A DNA stretch of 64,000 nucleotides, taken from an uncultured Bacilli bacterium. GTDB lineage: Bacteria > Bacillota_I > Bacilli_A > RF39 > UBA660. The translations under genes were made by a program, and so were the position numbers. The notes below the pieces were generated by a model. It did not search any database. It saw nothing but the letters and a program-made list of their open reading frames with translations, and was not told the origin of the DNA. Where the stretch lies: positions 54,626 to 118,625 of the forward strand of contig CAKOSZ010000006.1 in the NCBI GenBank assembly GCA_934119955.1. The letters run 5' to 3'. Shown piece by piece: positions 43,907-52,733 of this stretch (within the stretch, counting starts at the first letter, position 1; every line of letters begins with the position of its first letter).

Positions 43907-46276
43907 ATGAAAAATAACAAGAAAACAATTATAATTACTAGTATAATATTAGGAGTATTAATCTTAACTATCAGTTTAACCTATGCTGTGTTTTCAATGA
44001 GTAAAACAGGACAAAATTCAAGCCTTGTAGTAGGGGACGTTTATATGCATTATAATGAAGGAAGTAAGGAAATTAAATTAGAAAATGCTGCACCTTCTCT
44101 TAGTTATGATGAAAATAATTATTTTGAATTTACCATAGATGGAAAAAACACTTATTTAAAAAAAGATATTTACTATGAAATAGTATTATCTCATGGTGAC
44201 GAGGTTCAAAATAAAACAAGAATAAAAGATTTAGGATTAAAATTTAGATTAACTGAAATAACTGACAACGGAGAAACCGAACTATTTACAGATAGATCTT
44301 TTTCAGATCTAACTAATAAAAGAATATGGGTTGAAACTATTCCCAAGGGAACAAATACAGAAATGCTTAAAAAATATAGATTATATATGTGGCTTAGTAA
44401 TGATATAGTAATATGTGGTGGAGATGAAACTGAAAACTGTGATTATTATATTGATAAAGAACCTTATTGGGAAAATATTTATGCAAGCATAAAAGTAGGA
44501 GTAAATGGAGATTTTGAAGAGAAAACGTTAGCAACTGATGCATCTTGTTTTACAACTGAACTTGATTATGAAAGTGCAACAGTTAATTCTATAATGGCAA
44601 GTCAAACTTATCAAGAATTAATTGATAATAGAAATGAATTATCTAAATGTGTTGATTATTTTAATAAATATGAACCTGATGAAGGAGAAACACCCCAAGA
44701 TTTTTGTAGAGGTACAGGTACTTTTTTTGGCAATACGTTTCAAACACTATTAGACAATAGTAGTTTTTCTAATGAAATGGTAACTGAATTAAAAGAATTA
44801 AATATAATAACAAGTGATAATAAAGTAAATTCTGTTATGATGAGTCAGGAATACACAGAATTGCCAGATAATAGAAATGAATTATCTAAATGTATGGATT
44901 ATTATAAAACTGGTACATTTGATGATGGATCAATAAATGAAACATATTGCAAAGGAACAGGAACTCTTAATGGTGTAACATTTCAAGAAGGAATTGATAG
45001 TAAAAATATAACATTAAGTAATTATTTGATAGATAATAATATTATAAAAGTAACTGGCCAAACTGCGACAATTACTAGTTATAGTAATTCTTGCGAAAAG
45101 GATGTAGTGATACCAAGTTCAATTAATGGAACAAAAGTTGTAGCAATTGGTGGTGCTGCATTTGGTGGTAAGCAGTTAACAAGTGTGATTATTCCAAATA
45201 CTGTTATAAATATTATGGATAGGGAATATAGAACATCAGGTGCTTTTGGATATAATAATTTAAGAAGCATAGTAATACCAGATAGTGTAATAATGATAGG
45301 TGCTACTTCTTTTAGTGGCAATTCAATAGAGAGTATTAGTATTGGTAATAATGTAACAACAATAGGAAATAATGCGTTTATCGGAAATAAATTGACAAAT
45401 GTAAAACTTCCTAGTAGTTTGACATCAATAGGACAATATGCCTTTGAAAATAATCAACTAGAAACTTTTGAAATACCAAACGGATTAACAATGTTAACTG
45501 ATTTTTTAGGCAATAATCCATTAAAATCAATTACATTTCAAGAAAATTCCAAAATAACTGCAATAGGACAAGGATTTATTTCAGGTACTAGTTCTAATAT
45601 TCATGAAAAATATCAAATTTTGGAAAGCATAGAAATACCAAATAGCATAACTGATATCCAAGTTAGTAATTCAATGGGTCCTTTCAATGACTTAAATTTA
45701 AAAGAAGTAATATTTGAAGATAATTCTAAATTAACCAAAATACCTGCTTTTTCATTTAATAATTTAAAATTGATTAATGTAAATATACCAAATGGTGTAA
45801 CTGAAATAGGAAATAGTTCTTTTACAAGCAATCAATTAACAAGTGTAGTGATACCAAATAGTGTAAAAAGAATAGGAGATGGTGCTTTTTTAAATAATCA
45901 ATTAGCAAGTGTAACAATACCAGATAGTGTAACTACAATAGAAAGTAGTTCTTTTGAAAGCAATCAATTAATAAATCTAACAATACCGGATAGTGTAGAA
46001 AGAATAGGAGATGGTGCTTTTTCCAGTAATCAATTAACAAGTGTAACAATAGGAAATGGTATTCAATATATTGGTAACGTAGCATTTAAAAAATCTAGTT
46101 CTAGTAATCCAAATTTATCTAAGATAACAATTAACAAATCATGTACAGATATTAAAAATATTGTTTCATCATCTAGTAATAATAAATATTATCCCTGGTT
46201 AAGTAGTAGTAGTCCATATACAGCAAGTGGTGTAACAATATATGGTTCTAATAATGAAGTATGTGATAGTTATTAA
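43907..46276 (+). CDS. BspA-type leucine-rich-repeat surface protein
   Basis: 789 aa. An uncleaved or signal-anchor hydrophobic segment (about 7-28, IIITSIILGVLILTISLTYAVF) is followed by a beta-rich domain (about 30-205) that recalls SipW/TasA-like secreted proteins. Two related segments follow, each with SQ-x-Y-x-E-L-x-DNRNELSKC and FCRGTGTFFGNTFQ (about 230-370). Residues about 385-765 are LRR_5 repeats of 22-23 residues with the pattern L-T-S-V-x-I-P-x-S-V-x-x-I-G-x-x-A-F-x-x-N-Q, as in BspA and Trichomonas surface proteins, which bind host ligands in relatives. No C-terminal anchor. AAAGGAAG precedes the start. Confidence 0.85.
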   Translation: MKNNKKTIIITSIILGVLILTISLTYAVFSMSKTGQNSSLVVGDVYMHYNEGSKEIKLENAAPSLSYDENNYFEFTIDGKNTYLKKDIYYEIVLSHGDEVQNKTRIKDLGLKFRLTEITDNGETELFTDRSFSDLTNKRIWVETIPKGTNTEMLKKYRLYMWLSNDIVICGGDETENCDYYIDKEPYWENIYASIKVGVNGDFEEKTLATDASCFTTELDYESATVNSIMASQTYQELIDNRNELSKCVDYFNKYEPDEGETPQDFCRGTGTFFGNTFQTLLDNSSFSNEMVTELKELNIITSDNKVNSVMMSQEYTELPDNRNELSKCMDYYKTGTFDDGSINETYCKGTGTLNGVTFQEGIDSKNITLSNYLIDNNIIKVTGQTATITSYSNSCEKDVVIPSSINGTKVVAIGGAAFGGKQLTSVIIPNTVINIMDREYRTSGAFGYNNLRSIVIPDSVIMIGATSFSGNSIESISIGNNVTTIGNNAFIGNKLTNVKLPSSLTSIGQYAFENNQLETFEIPNGLTMLTDFLGNNPLKSITFQENSKITAIGQGFISGTSSNIHEKYQILESIEIPNSITDIQVSNSMGPFNDLNLKEVIFEDNSKLTKIPAFSFNNLKLINVNIPNGVTEIGNSSFTSNQLTSVVIPNSVKRIGDGAFLNNQLASVTIPDSVTTIESSSFESNQLINLTIPDSVERIGDGAFSSNQLTSVTIGNGIQYIGNVAFKKSSSSNPNLSKITINKSCTDIKNIVSSSSNNKYYPWLSSSSPYTASGVTIYGSNNEVCDSY
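45160..46090 (+). repeat. LRR_5-coding repeats
   Basis: Tandem units of about 66-69 bp, each with AATCAATTAACAAGTGTA and ATACCAGATAGTGTA, code the leucine-rich repeats. The last four copies (from about 45830) are the most similar to one another, consistent with recent duplication. Confidence 0.65.
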
Positions 46277-46282
46277 TTAATT

Positions 46283-46319
46283 AAAAATAGAAATTTGTCA
46301 TTTAGTTTCTATTTTTTTT
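46283..46319 (+). terminator. Terminator after the LRR protein gene
   Basis: AAAAATAGAAA (46283-46293) and TTTCTATTTTT (46306-46316), 11-bp stem, T run. Confidence 0.8.
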
Positions 46320-46328
46320 CAAAGTAAA

Positions 46329-46357
46329 TTTACATCTGGTTTTATTCATGATATACT
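46329..46357 (+). promoter_or_regulatory. Promoter of rnr-capA-smpB
   Basis: TTTACA (46329-46334), 17 bp, TATACT (46352-46357) preceded by TTCATGA, very like the promoter at 35414. Confidence 0.7.
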
Positions 46358-46379
46358 TAGATTAGTTAGGAGCAAGATT

Positions 46380-48560
46380 ATGGAAGATAGTTTAAAAAGT
46401 GAAATTAAAAAAGATATTATTAATTTATTAAGTGATAAAAAAGCGAGAGAAGCAATTGATATTATTAAAACTCTTGGTTATGGCAAAGAACTTGATGGTA
46501 TGGTTATGGGAATTATTCAAGAAATGGTTAATGAATATGATTTGTATATGACTAAGCATAATCGTTATATGAATTTCCAAGATAGTGAAGAAGCCAAAGA
46601 TTTGTATAAAGGTTTTTTTGATGAAACTAAGAGTGATTATGGTTTTGTACGGGTAAGTGGACTTGAAGAAGATATATTTATTCCGGCATCAGCAAAGTGT
46701 AATGCTATGCAAGATGATTTAGTATTAGTTAAAGTTACTAAGGGAGAAAGTAATACTCGTAAATGTGAAGGGAAAATAGTTAAAATTTTAAAGCAAAGTA
46801 ATAAAGCTAAAATAGGTGAGGTAATTACTAAGAATAAGAAAAAATTTGTTAAACTTGGTTCTTTGAAAAATGATGATTTATTTAAATTAATAGGTGATGT
46901 AGAAAGACTTGTAGATGGGGATTTAGTAACGGTTAAAATGTTAGATTCTAAAACATATCCAGCAGTAGAATTTGTAAAAAGAATAGGACATAAAAATGAT
47001 CCGGGAATAGATATTAGTTTAGTTTTAGTTAAAAATGGTTTCAATATTGAATTTCCAGAAGAAGTAATTGAGGAGTTAAAGAGTATTCCAACTGATGTCC
47101 TTGCAAGTGACTTAGAAGGAAGACGTGATTTACGTGATAAAGAAATTTTTACAATTGATGGTGATGATACTAAGGATATTGATGATGCAATTAGTTTAGA
47201 ACGTCTTTCAAATGGTAATTACTTACTTGGTGTTCATATTGCTGATGTATCTTATTATGTAAAAGAAAATTCAGCACTTGATAAAGAAGCAAGAAGTAGA
47301 GGAACTAGCGTTTATTTAGCAGATAGGGTTGTTCCTATGCTTCCTCATCAATTATCAAATGGAATATGTTCCTTAAATCCTGATGTTGATAGACTTGCTA
47401 TATCATGTGTGATGGAGTTAGATCCTAAAAGTAATTTAGTTGATTATGAAGTTTTCCCATCTGTTATCAGGTCAAGAAAACAAATGACTTATAATTGTGT
47501 TAATTCTATTTTGGAGCGTGGCGTTGTTCCAAGTGGGTATGAACCATTTGTTAAAACTTTAAAAGAAATGTATGAACTTGCTAAAATAGTTAGAAATAGA
47601 AAAATTAGACAAGGTTATATAGACTTTGATGTTGATGAAGTTAAAATATTAGTTGATGGTGATGGTAATATTTTAGATATTAAAAAACGTGAAAGAGGAG
47701 TTGGAGAAAAATTAATTGAAGATTTCATGATTTTAGCCAATGAGGCCGTTGCAACTTATATTAGTAATTGTAATATACCAGGAGTATATAGAGTTCATGG
47801 TGATGTAAATGAAGAAAGACTTCGTAAGTTTATTAAAGTTTTAAGTATTTTAGGAATTAATATTAAAGATAATTTAAATAATATTAATCAACATACTATT
47901 CAAAGAATAATTAAAATACTTGCTGAAAAAAGACCAGATGCTTTTCAAGTTTTATCAACCTATATGTTAAGTTGTATGGATAAAGCAAAGTATCAAACTA
48001 ATAACATTGGTCACTTTGCACTTGCCCTTCGTAATTATACACATTTTACATCTCCTATTAGAAGATATCCAGATACAACAACTCATCGTTTGTTACATGA
48101 ATATTTCTTTTCCAAAGATGGTATAACTGAAAGTAAAATTAATCATTTTGAAGCAATTTTACCAGAAATTTGTTTAACTTCTAGTGAAAGAGAAAGAGCA
48201 AGCATTGCTTGTGAAAGAGAAGTTGATAAAATGAAAATGGCTGAATATATGGAAGAATTCATTGGAAGTGAATTTACTGGAATAATTTCTGGTTTCTCTC
48301 CTTCTGGTATGTTTGTATTATTACCTAATTTAGTTGAAGGAATGATTAGATATGATACCTTTGATGAAAGAATAACTTATGATAGTGAGTATGAATATGC
48401 AATTGGAGCAAGAACTAATCGTATGTTTACTTTGGGTATGAAAATAGATGTTAAATTAATAAATGCTGATAAAAATACAAGACAAATTGATTTTGAAGAG
48501 AAAAAGGTGGTATTAGAAAATGAGGAGAAAGAACAAGAAAAAGTTAAAAAGAAACGTTAG
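46380..48560 (+). CDS. rnr: Ribonuclease R
   Basis: 726 aa, slightly shorter than the usual 770-800. 3'-5' exoribonuclease that degrades structured RNA and, with tmRNA-SmpB, non-stop mRNAs. Cold-shock-type RNA-binding domains precede the RNB catalytic domain, whose metal site is in TIDGDDTKDIDDAISL (about 255-272); HIADVSYYV, TSPIRRYPD and the C-terminal S1 domain (about 625-710) follow. The last residues are Lys/Glu-rich. smpB two genes downstream fits the classical rnr-smpB linkage. Its 3' end overlaps capA by 41 bp. AGGAG stands 9 nt before the start. Confidence 0.95.
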   Translation: MEDSLKSEIKKDIINLLSDKKAREAIDIIKTLGYGKELDGMVMGIIQEMVNEYDLYMTKHNRYMNFQDSEEAKDLYKGFFDETKSDYGFVRVSGLEEDIFIPASAKCNAMQDDLVLVKVTKGESNTRKCEGKIVKILKQSNKAKIGEVITKNKKKFVKLGSLKNDDLFKLIGDVERLVDGDLVTVKMLDSKTYPAVEFVKRIGHKNDPGIDISLVLVKNGFNIEFPEEVIEELKSIPTDVLASDLEGRRDLRDKEIFTIDGDDTKDIDDAISLERLSNGNYLLGVHIADVSYYVKENSALDKEARSRGTSVYLADRVVPMLPHQLSNGICSLNPDVDRLAISCVMELDPKSNLVDYEVFPSVIRSRKQMTYNCVNSILERGVVPSGYEPFVKTLKEMYELAKIVRNRKIRQGYIDFDVDEVKILVDGDGNILDIKKRERGVGEKLIEDFMILANEAVATYISNCNIPGVYRVHGDVNEERLRKFIKVLSILGINIKDNLNNINQHTIQRIIKILAEKRPDAFQVLSTYMLSCMDKAKYQTNNIGHFALALRNYTHFTSPIRRYPDTTTHRLLHEYFFSKDGITESKINHFEAILPEICLTSSERERASIACEREVDKMKMAEYMEEFIGSEFTGIISGFSPSGMFVLLPNLVEGMIRYDTFDERITYDSEYEYAIGARTNRMFTLGMKIDVKLINADKNTRQIDFEEKKVVLENEEKEQEKVKKKR

Positions 48561-49689
48561 AAACTTTTTACTTTTAACTTTCTTTGTAATACTTGCAAGT
48601 TATATGGGTTGGTATTTACAAAGAAGTGAGTCTTTAAAAAATAGGAAAGTTTTAGTTGAAGAAAAAATAGTTGATACAAGAAAGGTAACAGATGTTAGTA
48701 TGGTTATGGTAGGAGATGCCTTAATTCATGCAACAGTTTATCAAACAGCAAATAAATATGCTAATTATAATGGTTATGATTTTAAACCTATGTTAAAGTA
48801 TACAAAAGAAATAACCAAAGATTATGATCTTGCTTACTATAATCAAGAAACAATTTTAGGAGGGAAAGAACTAGGTTTATCAACTTATCCTTTATTTAAT
48901 TCTCCTTATGAAGTAGGGGATGCTTTCTTGGATGCTGGATTTAATATGGTTTCTTTGGCAACTAATCATACTCTTGATAAGGGAGAAAAAGGTGTTTTGA
49001 ATTCTAGAAAATACTGGAACCAGAAAGAAGGAGTAATTGCTGCTGGATCATATTCATCCTTTGAAGAAAGAGATAAAGTTGTTATTAATGAAAAAAATGG
49101 TTTAAAATATGCTTTTTTATCTTATACAACTTATACAAATGGCTTAATTGTTCCTAAGGGAAAAGAATATTTAGTGAATGTTTATAATAAAGACCTTGTA
49201 AAAAAAGAAATTGAAAGATATAAAGGTAAAGTCGATATGATAATAGTTGCTATGCACTGGGGAACAGAATATGTAACGTATCCTACAAATGAACAAAAAG
49301 AAATTGCTGCTTATTTATCAAGTCTAGGAGTTAATTTAATAATTGGATGTCATCCTCATGTAATAGAACCAATTGAATATATAAATGATACCTTAGTTAT
49401 TTATTCTCTTGGTAACTTTGTTTCTAGTCAAGTTGGAGTTGAAAGATTAACAGGATTAATGTTATCTTTAAATATTCAAAAAGAAGAGTATCACGGAGAA
49501 ACTAAAATAAGTTTTAAAGATATAGAAGGAACTCTTTTATATACAGATAGATATAATGGTTTTATAGTATACCCTTATGATAAATTAAATAATAATATTT
49601 TAAATGGTTATAAAACTTATTATGAAAAATACAAGAAAATAGTTACATCATATTCAAACGAGGTAACAGTTAAAAGTTTGGAGGGTTAA
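48520..49689 (+). CDS. CapA-family metallophosphatase-like membrane protein
   Basis: 389 aa. A basic N-terminus and one membrane helix (about 13-33) put the rest outside. The CapA/PgsA domain is complete: MVGDALIHATVY, YYNQETIL, SLATNHTLDKGEKGV, MHWGTEY, IIGCHPHVIEPIEY and YSLGNF, the His/Asp/Asn set of a calcineurin-like fold. CapA is needed for poly-gamma-glutamate synthesis in Bacillus anthracis, but many homologues have unknown roles, and no capBC genes lie here. It starts inside the end of rnr and stops directly before the smpB start, so the three are translationally linked. Confidence 0.85.
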   Translation: MRRKNKKKLKRNVRNFLLLTFFVILASYMGWYLQRSESLKNRKVLVEEKIVDTRKVTDVSMVMVGDALIHATVYQTANKYANYNGYDFKPMLKYTKEITKDYDLAYYNQETILGGKELGLSTYPLFNSPYEVGDAFLDAGFNMVSLATNHTLDKGEKGVLNSRKYWNQKEGVIAAGSYSSFEERDKVVINEKNGLKYAFLSYTTYTNGLIVPKGKEYLVNVYNKDLVKKEIERYKGKVDMIIVAMHWGTEYVTYPTNEQKEIAAYLSSLGVNLIIGCHPHVIEPIEYINDTLVIYSLGNFVSSQVGVERLTGLMLSLNIQKEEYHGETKISFKDIEGTLLYTDRYNGFIVYPYDKLNNNILNGYKTYYEKYKKIVTSYSNEVTVKSLEG

Positions 49690-50136
49690 ATGGAAATAGT
49701 AAACAGAGAGGCTGGTTTTAATTATTTTATTTTAGAAAGTATTGAATGTGGAATAGTTTTAACTGGAACTGAAATAAAATCAATTCGAGATGGTAAATGT
49801 AATTTAAAAGATAGTTATGCTAGAATTAGAAACAATGAAATATATCTTTTAAATATGAATGTTGCTGAATACAAAGAAGGTAATATTTTCAATCATAATC
49901 CAAAAAGAACCAGAAAATTATTACTTCATAAAAATGAAATATTAAAACTATCTAGTAAAATAGAACAAGATGGTTTAACACTTGTTCCGTTAAAGTTATA
50001 TTTCAAAAAAAATAAAGTTAAAATTTTACTTGGTCTTTGTAAAGGTAAAAAGACATATGATAAAAGAGAAACTATTAAAGAAAGAGATTTAAAAAGAGAA
50101 GCAAGTAAATTGCAAAAATATAATTATAAAGCATAA
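49690..50136 (+). CDS. smpB: SsrA-binding protein SmpB
   Basis: 148 aa, full length. It binds tmRNA and directs it to stalled ribosomes for trans-translation. Conserved GIVLTGTEIKSIRDGKCNLKDSYARI in the barrel, HNPKRTRKLLLHK, and the basic tail GLCKGKKTYDKRETIKERD that enters the mRNA channel. The ATG follows the capA stop with no gap. No ssrA gene is visible in the window. Confidence 0.96.
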   Translation: MEIVNREAGFNYFILESIECGIVLTGTEIKSIRDGKCNLKDSYARIRNNEIYLLNMNVAEYKEGNIFNHNPKRTRKLLLHKNEILKLSSKIEQDGLTLVPLKLYFKKNKVKILLGLCKGKKTYDKRETIKERDLKREASKLQKYNYKA

Positions 50137-50166
50137 AAGATCTTAGTCGATTTGACTAAGATCTTT
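50136..50166. terminator. Bidirectional terminator between smpB and the pseudouridine synthase gene
   Basis: AAAGATCTTAGTC (50136-50148), GATTT loop, GACTAAGATCTTT (50154-50166): perfect 13-bp stem with A and T flanks, shared by the two convergent units and overlapping the last codons of the minus-strand gene. Confidence 0.8.
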
Positions 50167-50808
50167 AAATTTATTAAAAGGACTATAAGTAGGATAATTA
50201 ATAAATACCATTTTTTCACGCCTTGTTGGATGAGTAAATTCTAGTTTATAAGCATATAATCCTAAGTTTTTATTTTTATCATTATTATATTTATTATCTC
50301 CATAAAGAGGCATATTTCTTGATTTGAATTGCAGTCTTATTTGATGATTTCTTCCTGTTTCAAGATTAACTTTAACAAGTGATAAATTATCCTTATATGC
50401 AATTAATTCATAGTTAAGTTTGGCATATTTTCCTTTTTCTTTATTTGAAATAATACTTATGTTTCCAGTTTTTTCTAAATAATCTTCAAGAGTGTCTTGT
50501 TTTTTGGTTTTCCCGTTTATAACAGCAAGATAACTTTTTTTAAAATTTTTATTTCTTATTTCTTCACTTAATCTACTAGCTGCTTTACTAGTTCTTGCAA
50601 ATACCATTAATCCCCCAGTTGGTCTATCTAATCTATGAACAAGGCCAATATAAACATTTCCTGGTTTTTGGTATTTTTCTTTAATATACATTTTTAAAGC
50701 AGTTTGTAAATCTAAATCTTTGGTATTATCACTTTGACTTAACATATTAATTGGTTTTTCAACAACTATTATATGATTATCTTCGTATATTATATTTAAT
50801 TTATTCAT
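50143..50808 (-). CDS. RluA-family pseudouridine synthase (no S4 domain)
   Basis: 221 aa from the ATG at 50808; a TTG at 50814 is less likely. The family isomerises uridine to pseudouridine in rRNA or tRNA. The catalytic motif GLVHRLDRPTGGLMVFA contains the essential Asp, and ETGRNHQIRLQF and the KSYLAVINGK strand are conserved. There is no N-terminal S4 RNA-binding domain, so it belongs with the short RluA-type forms; the target is unknown. It is the last gene of a three-gene minus-strand operon, overlapping the methyltransferase gene. Confidence 0.88.
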   Translation of the reverse strand: MNKLNIIYEDNHIIVVEKPINMLSQSDNTKDLDLQTALKMYIKEKYQKPGNVYIGLVHRLDRPTGGLMVFARTSKAASRLSEEIRNKNFKKSYLAVINGKTKKQDTLEDYLEKTGNISIISNKEKGKYAKLNYELIAYKDNLSLVKVNLETGRNHQIRLQFKSRNMPLYGDNKYNNDKNKNLGLYAYKLEFTHPTRREKMVFINYPTYSPFNKFKDLSQID

Positions 50809-51646
50809 ATTCAACTATTCCTGTAATTCCAGCAGGGAGGATTAAATCATTGTTTGTAATTTTTAAACCAATTTCATAGGATGAGATTTTTCCGTTTTTC
50901 TTATCAGTTAATTTTAAAATATCTTCTAGAATAATAGGAGATAAACCAGAGTAGGAGTTAACCATCATACAAATAGGTTTATCACTTAATAATTCTTGAC
51001 ATAGATTAATAAGATTATATAAATCACTTTCCAAAGACCAAATCTCTCCATTTGCTCCTTTTCCATAACTAGGTGGATCCATGATAATAATATCATATTT
51101 ATTACCACGTCTAATTTCTCTTTTAACAAATTTAACTACATCATCTACTAAAAAACGAATAGGTCTGTTTTCTAAATTATTTAGTTTTACATTTTCCTTA
51201 GCCCAGTCAATCATCCCTCTTGAAGAATCTACATGAGTAACACTTGCTCCTTCAATTAAACAAGCAAGACTAGCTGCACCTGTATAGGCAAATAAGTTTA
51301 AGACTTTAACATTACCCTCATGTTTTCTTATTTTTTCTCTTAAATAGTTCCAATTAACTGCTTGTTCTGGAAATAAACCTGTATGCTTAAAACCCATTTG
51401 TTTTAAATTAAATTTAAGATCTTTATAACTAATTTTAAAAGTACTAAGGTTTTTAAAACTTTCCCAGTAACCTCCACCTTTATTACTTCGATGGTAAATT
51501 GCATCTAATTTATCAGTTTTTATATCTTTATTCCACATGATTAAAGGATCTGGTCTTAGTAAATAGATGTTATTCCATCTTTCATACTTCATTCCATTTC
51601 CTGCATCTATTATTTCATAATCTAAAAAATCATTTACTACTTTCAT
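50801..51646 (-). CDS. Class I SAM-dependent methyltransferase (RlmI/RlmK-like)
   Basis: 281 aa from ATG 51646, which has AAAGG 7 nt upstream; ATG 51652 is another in-frame possibility. The Rossmann core has VLNLFAYTGAASLACLIEGA (motif I), THVDSSRGMIDWAKEN (motif II), RFLVDDVVKFV, and IIMDPPSYGKG (motif IV, N/D-P-P-Y/F of nucleic-acid methylases). An N-terminal beta domain contains YWESFKNLSTF and TGLFPEQAVNW. Homologues methylate 23S rRNA cytosines, but this form lacks a PUA domain, so the RNA target is open. The gene overlaps both neighbours, one of which is also an RNA-modifying enzyme. Confidence 0.8.
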   Translation of the reverse strand: MKVVNDFLDYEIIDAGNGMKYERWNNIYLLRPDPLIMWNKDIKTDKLDAIYHRSNKGGGYWESFKNLSTFKISYKDLKFNLKQMGFKHTGLFPEQAVNWNYLREKIRKHEGNVKVLNLFAYTGAASLACLIEGASVTHVDSSRGMIDWAKENVKLNNLENRPIRFLVDDVVKFVKREIRRGNKYDIIIMDPPSYGKGANGEIWSLESDLYNLINLCQELLSDKPICMMVNSYSGLSPIILEDILKLTDKKNGKISSYEIGLKITNNDLILPAGITGIVEYE

Positions 51647-52556
51647 GATCATACCTTTCTGGTTTTAATTTATAATAATCATAAGAATCTTTATTTTCAA
51701 TAATTCTTCTAATGGTTTCTTTACTTCTTTCATTACCAACTATATCTTTTATACTTTCATCTTCCCTAATTACTAAATTACCATTCATTTCATAACAAGA
51801 TTTTATTAAAGCCTCATATAACAAAGCCTTAAAACAAGTATCTTTATCTTGATATTCCCCGTCTTTTATCTTTAATAATAATTTAAAATATTTTTTTAAA
51901 TAGTGTAGTATATAACTATTTACTAATTTAGTAGTATCTTCATCACTTATATCAGTTACACTTGCAATTGAAAAACAATTTACAAAAGTTTTACATTGAT
52001 TAATAATAAGATCTTCTTCTAAAATAGGATTTATAAAACACATTAGATATTTGGCTTTTTCTAATTTCTTTTTAAATCGATTACTTCTTTTATCTTTTAA
52101 TAATTCATTTATAAAGTAAACATATAAACCTTTAAAATCTTCATCTAACATTTTAGCAAATAATATCTTTTGATAAACATCATCTTGATAATAATCTTTA
52201 TTATCTTCTAATAATTGAAGAAGACTATCTTCATCTTTATATTTAAGTCTTGTATAAATTCTTTTTTTAATTGCTAGTTCATAAAAATCTGCTAAGGTTA
52301 TATCATAATCTGTTATTTCTTTTAAAAACTTAACATCTATATATCTTAGATAAATATTTAATCTTTCGTAATCTAATTCATTGTATAAATTTTCTTCTAC
52401 TTCACGACAAATAGTAATATAATCAACAATTTTTTTATAATTTTCAGGTTCATTTATTAATCTTTGATATAATTTATAAATTTTTTTGTTTAAATCAAAT
52501 AATTTTTGAAATATTTCTTTTTCATTTTCTAAAATTTTATCTTTTAATTTTGCCAT
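51630..52556 (-). CDS. Unknown 308-aa helical protein
   Basis: Not recognised. Almost wholly predicted alpha-helix, rich in Lys, Glu, Leu and Tyr, with no membrane segment and no obvious motif; an N-terminal helical stretch ENEKEIFQKLFDLNKKIYKLY is followed by repeats of helical hairpins. The last 50 residues (about 260-308) are more polar (SIKDIVGNERSKETIRRI). It is the first gene of the operon with the RNA methyltransferase and pseudouridine synthase, its 3' end overlapping the methyltransferase start, so a connection to RNA or ribosome work is possible but unproven. AAGGGGG stands 7 nt before the start. Confidence 0.65.
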   Translation of the reverse strand: MAKLKDKILENEKEIFQKLFDLNKKIYKLYQRLINEPENYKKIVDYITICREVEENLYNELDYERLNIYLRYIDVKFLKEITDYDITLADFYELAIKKRIYTRLKYKDEDSLLQLLEDNKDYYQDDVYQKILFAKMLDEDFKGLYVYFINELLKDKRSNRFKKKLEKAKYLMCFINPILEEDLIINQCKTFVNCFSIASVTDISDEDTTKLVNSYILHYLKKYFKLLLKIKDGEYQDKDTCFKALLYEALIKSCYEMNGNLVIREDESIKDIVGNERSKETIRRIIENKDSYDYYKLKPERYDHESSK

Positions 52557-52582
52557 ATAATAGCCCCCTTTTTTTCAAAGGT

Positions 52583-52611
52583 ATTATATCATATTTTTTC
52601 TAATTTGTAAA
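52583..52611 (-). promoter_or_regulatory. Promoter of the minus-strand RNA-modification operon
   Basis: On the minus strand TTTACA (52606-52611), 17 bp, TGATATAAT with -10 at 52583-52588. Confidence 0.75.
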
Positions 52612-52620
52612 ATAATGTGG

Positions 52621-52686
52621 TATAATAAATTGACTGGTATTATTAAAATATTTATTTAATTATTAAATGATAAAAATAAATATTTT
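52621..52686 (+). promoter_or_regulatory. Sortase gene leader: -10 element and long AT hairpin
   Basis: A -10 TATAAT (52621-52626) is followed by AAAATATTTATTT (52645-52657), exactly complementary to 52674-52686, with five T at its end. This is a terminator-like 13-bp hairpin lying inside the sortase transcript leader. It may attenuate the gene; being all A-T, it is weak. Confidence 0.4.
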
Positions 52687-52733
52687 TGAATTATATTTAG
52701 TATTTATTATATAGTATTAAAGGTAAGGTGAAT

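Noticed and set aside
46637..47044. 135-codon minus-strand frame inside rnr
   Set aside because: Antisense of the conserved N-terminal region of RNase R; no start signals.
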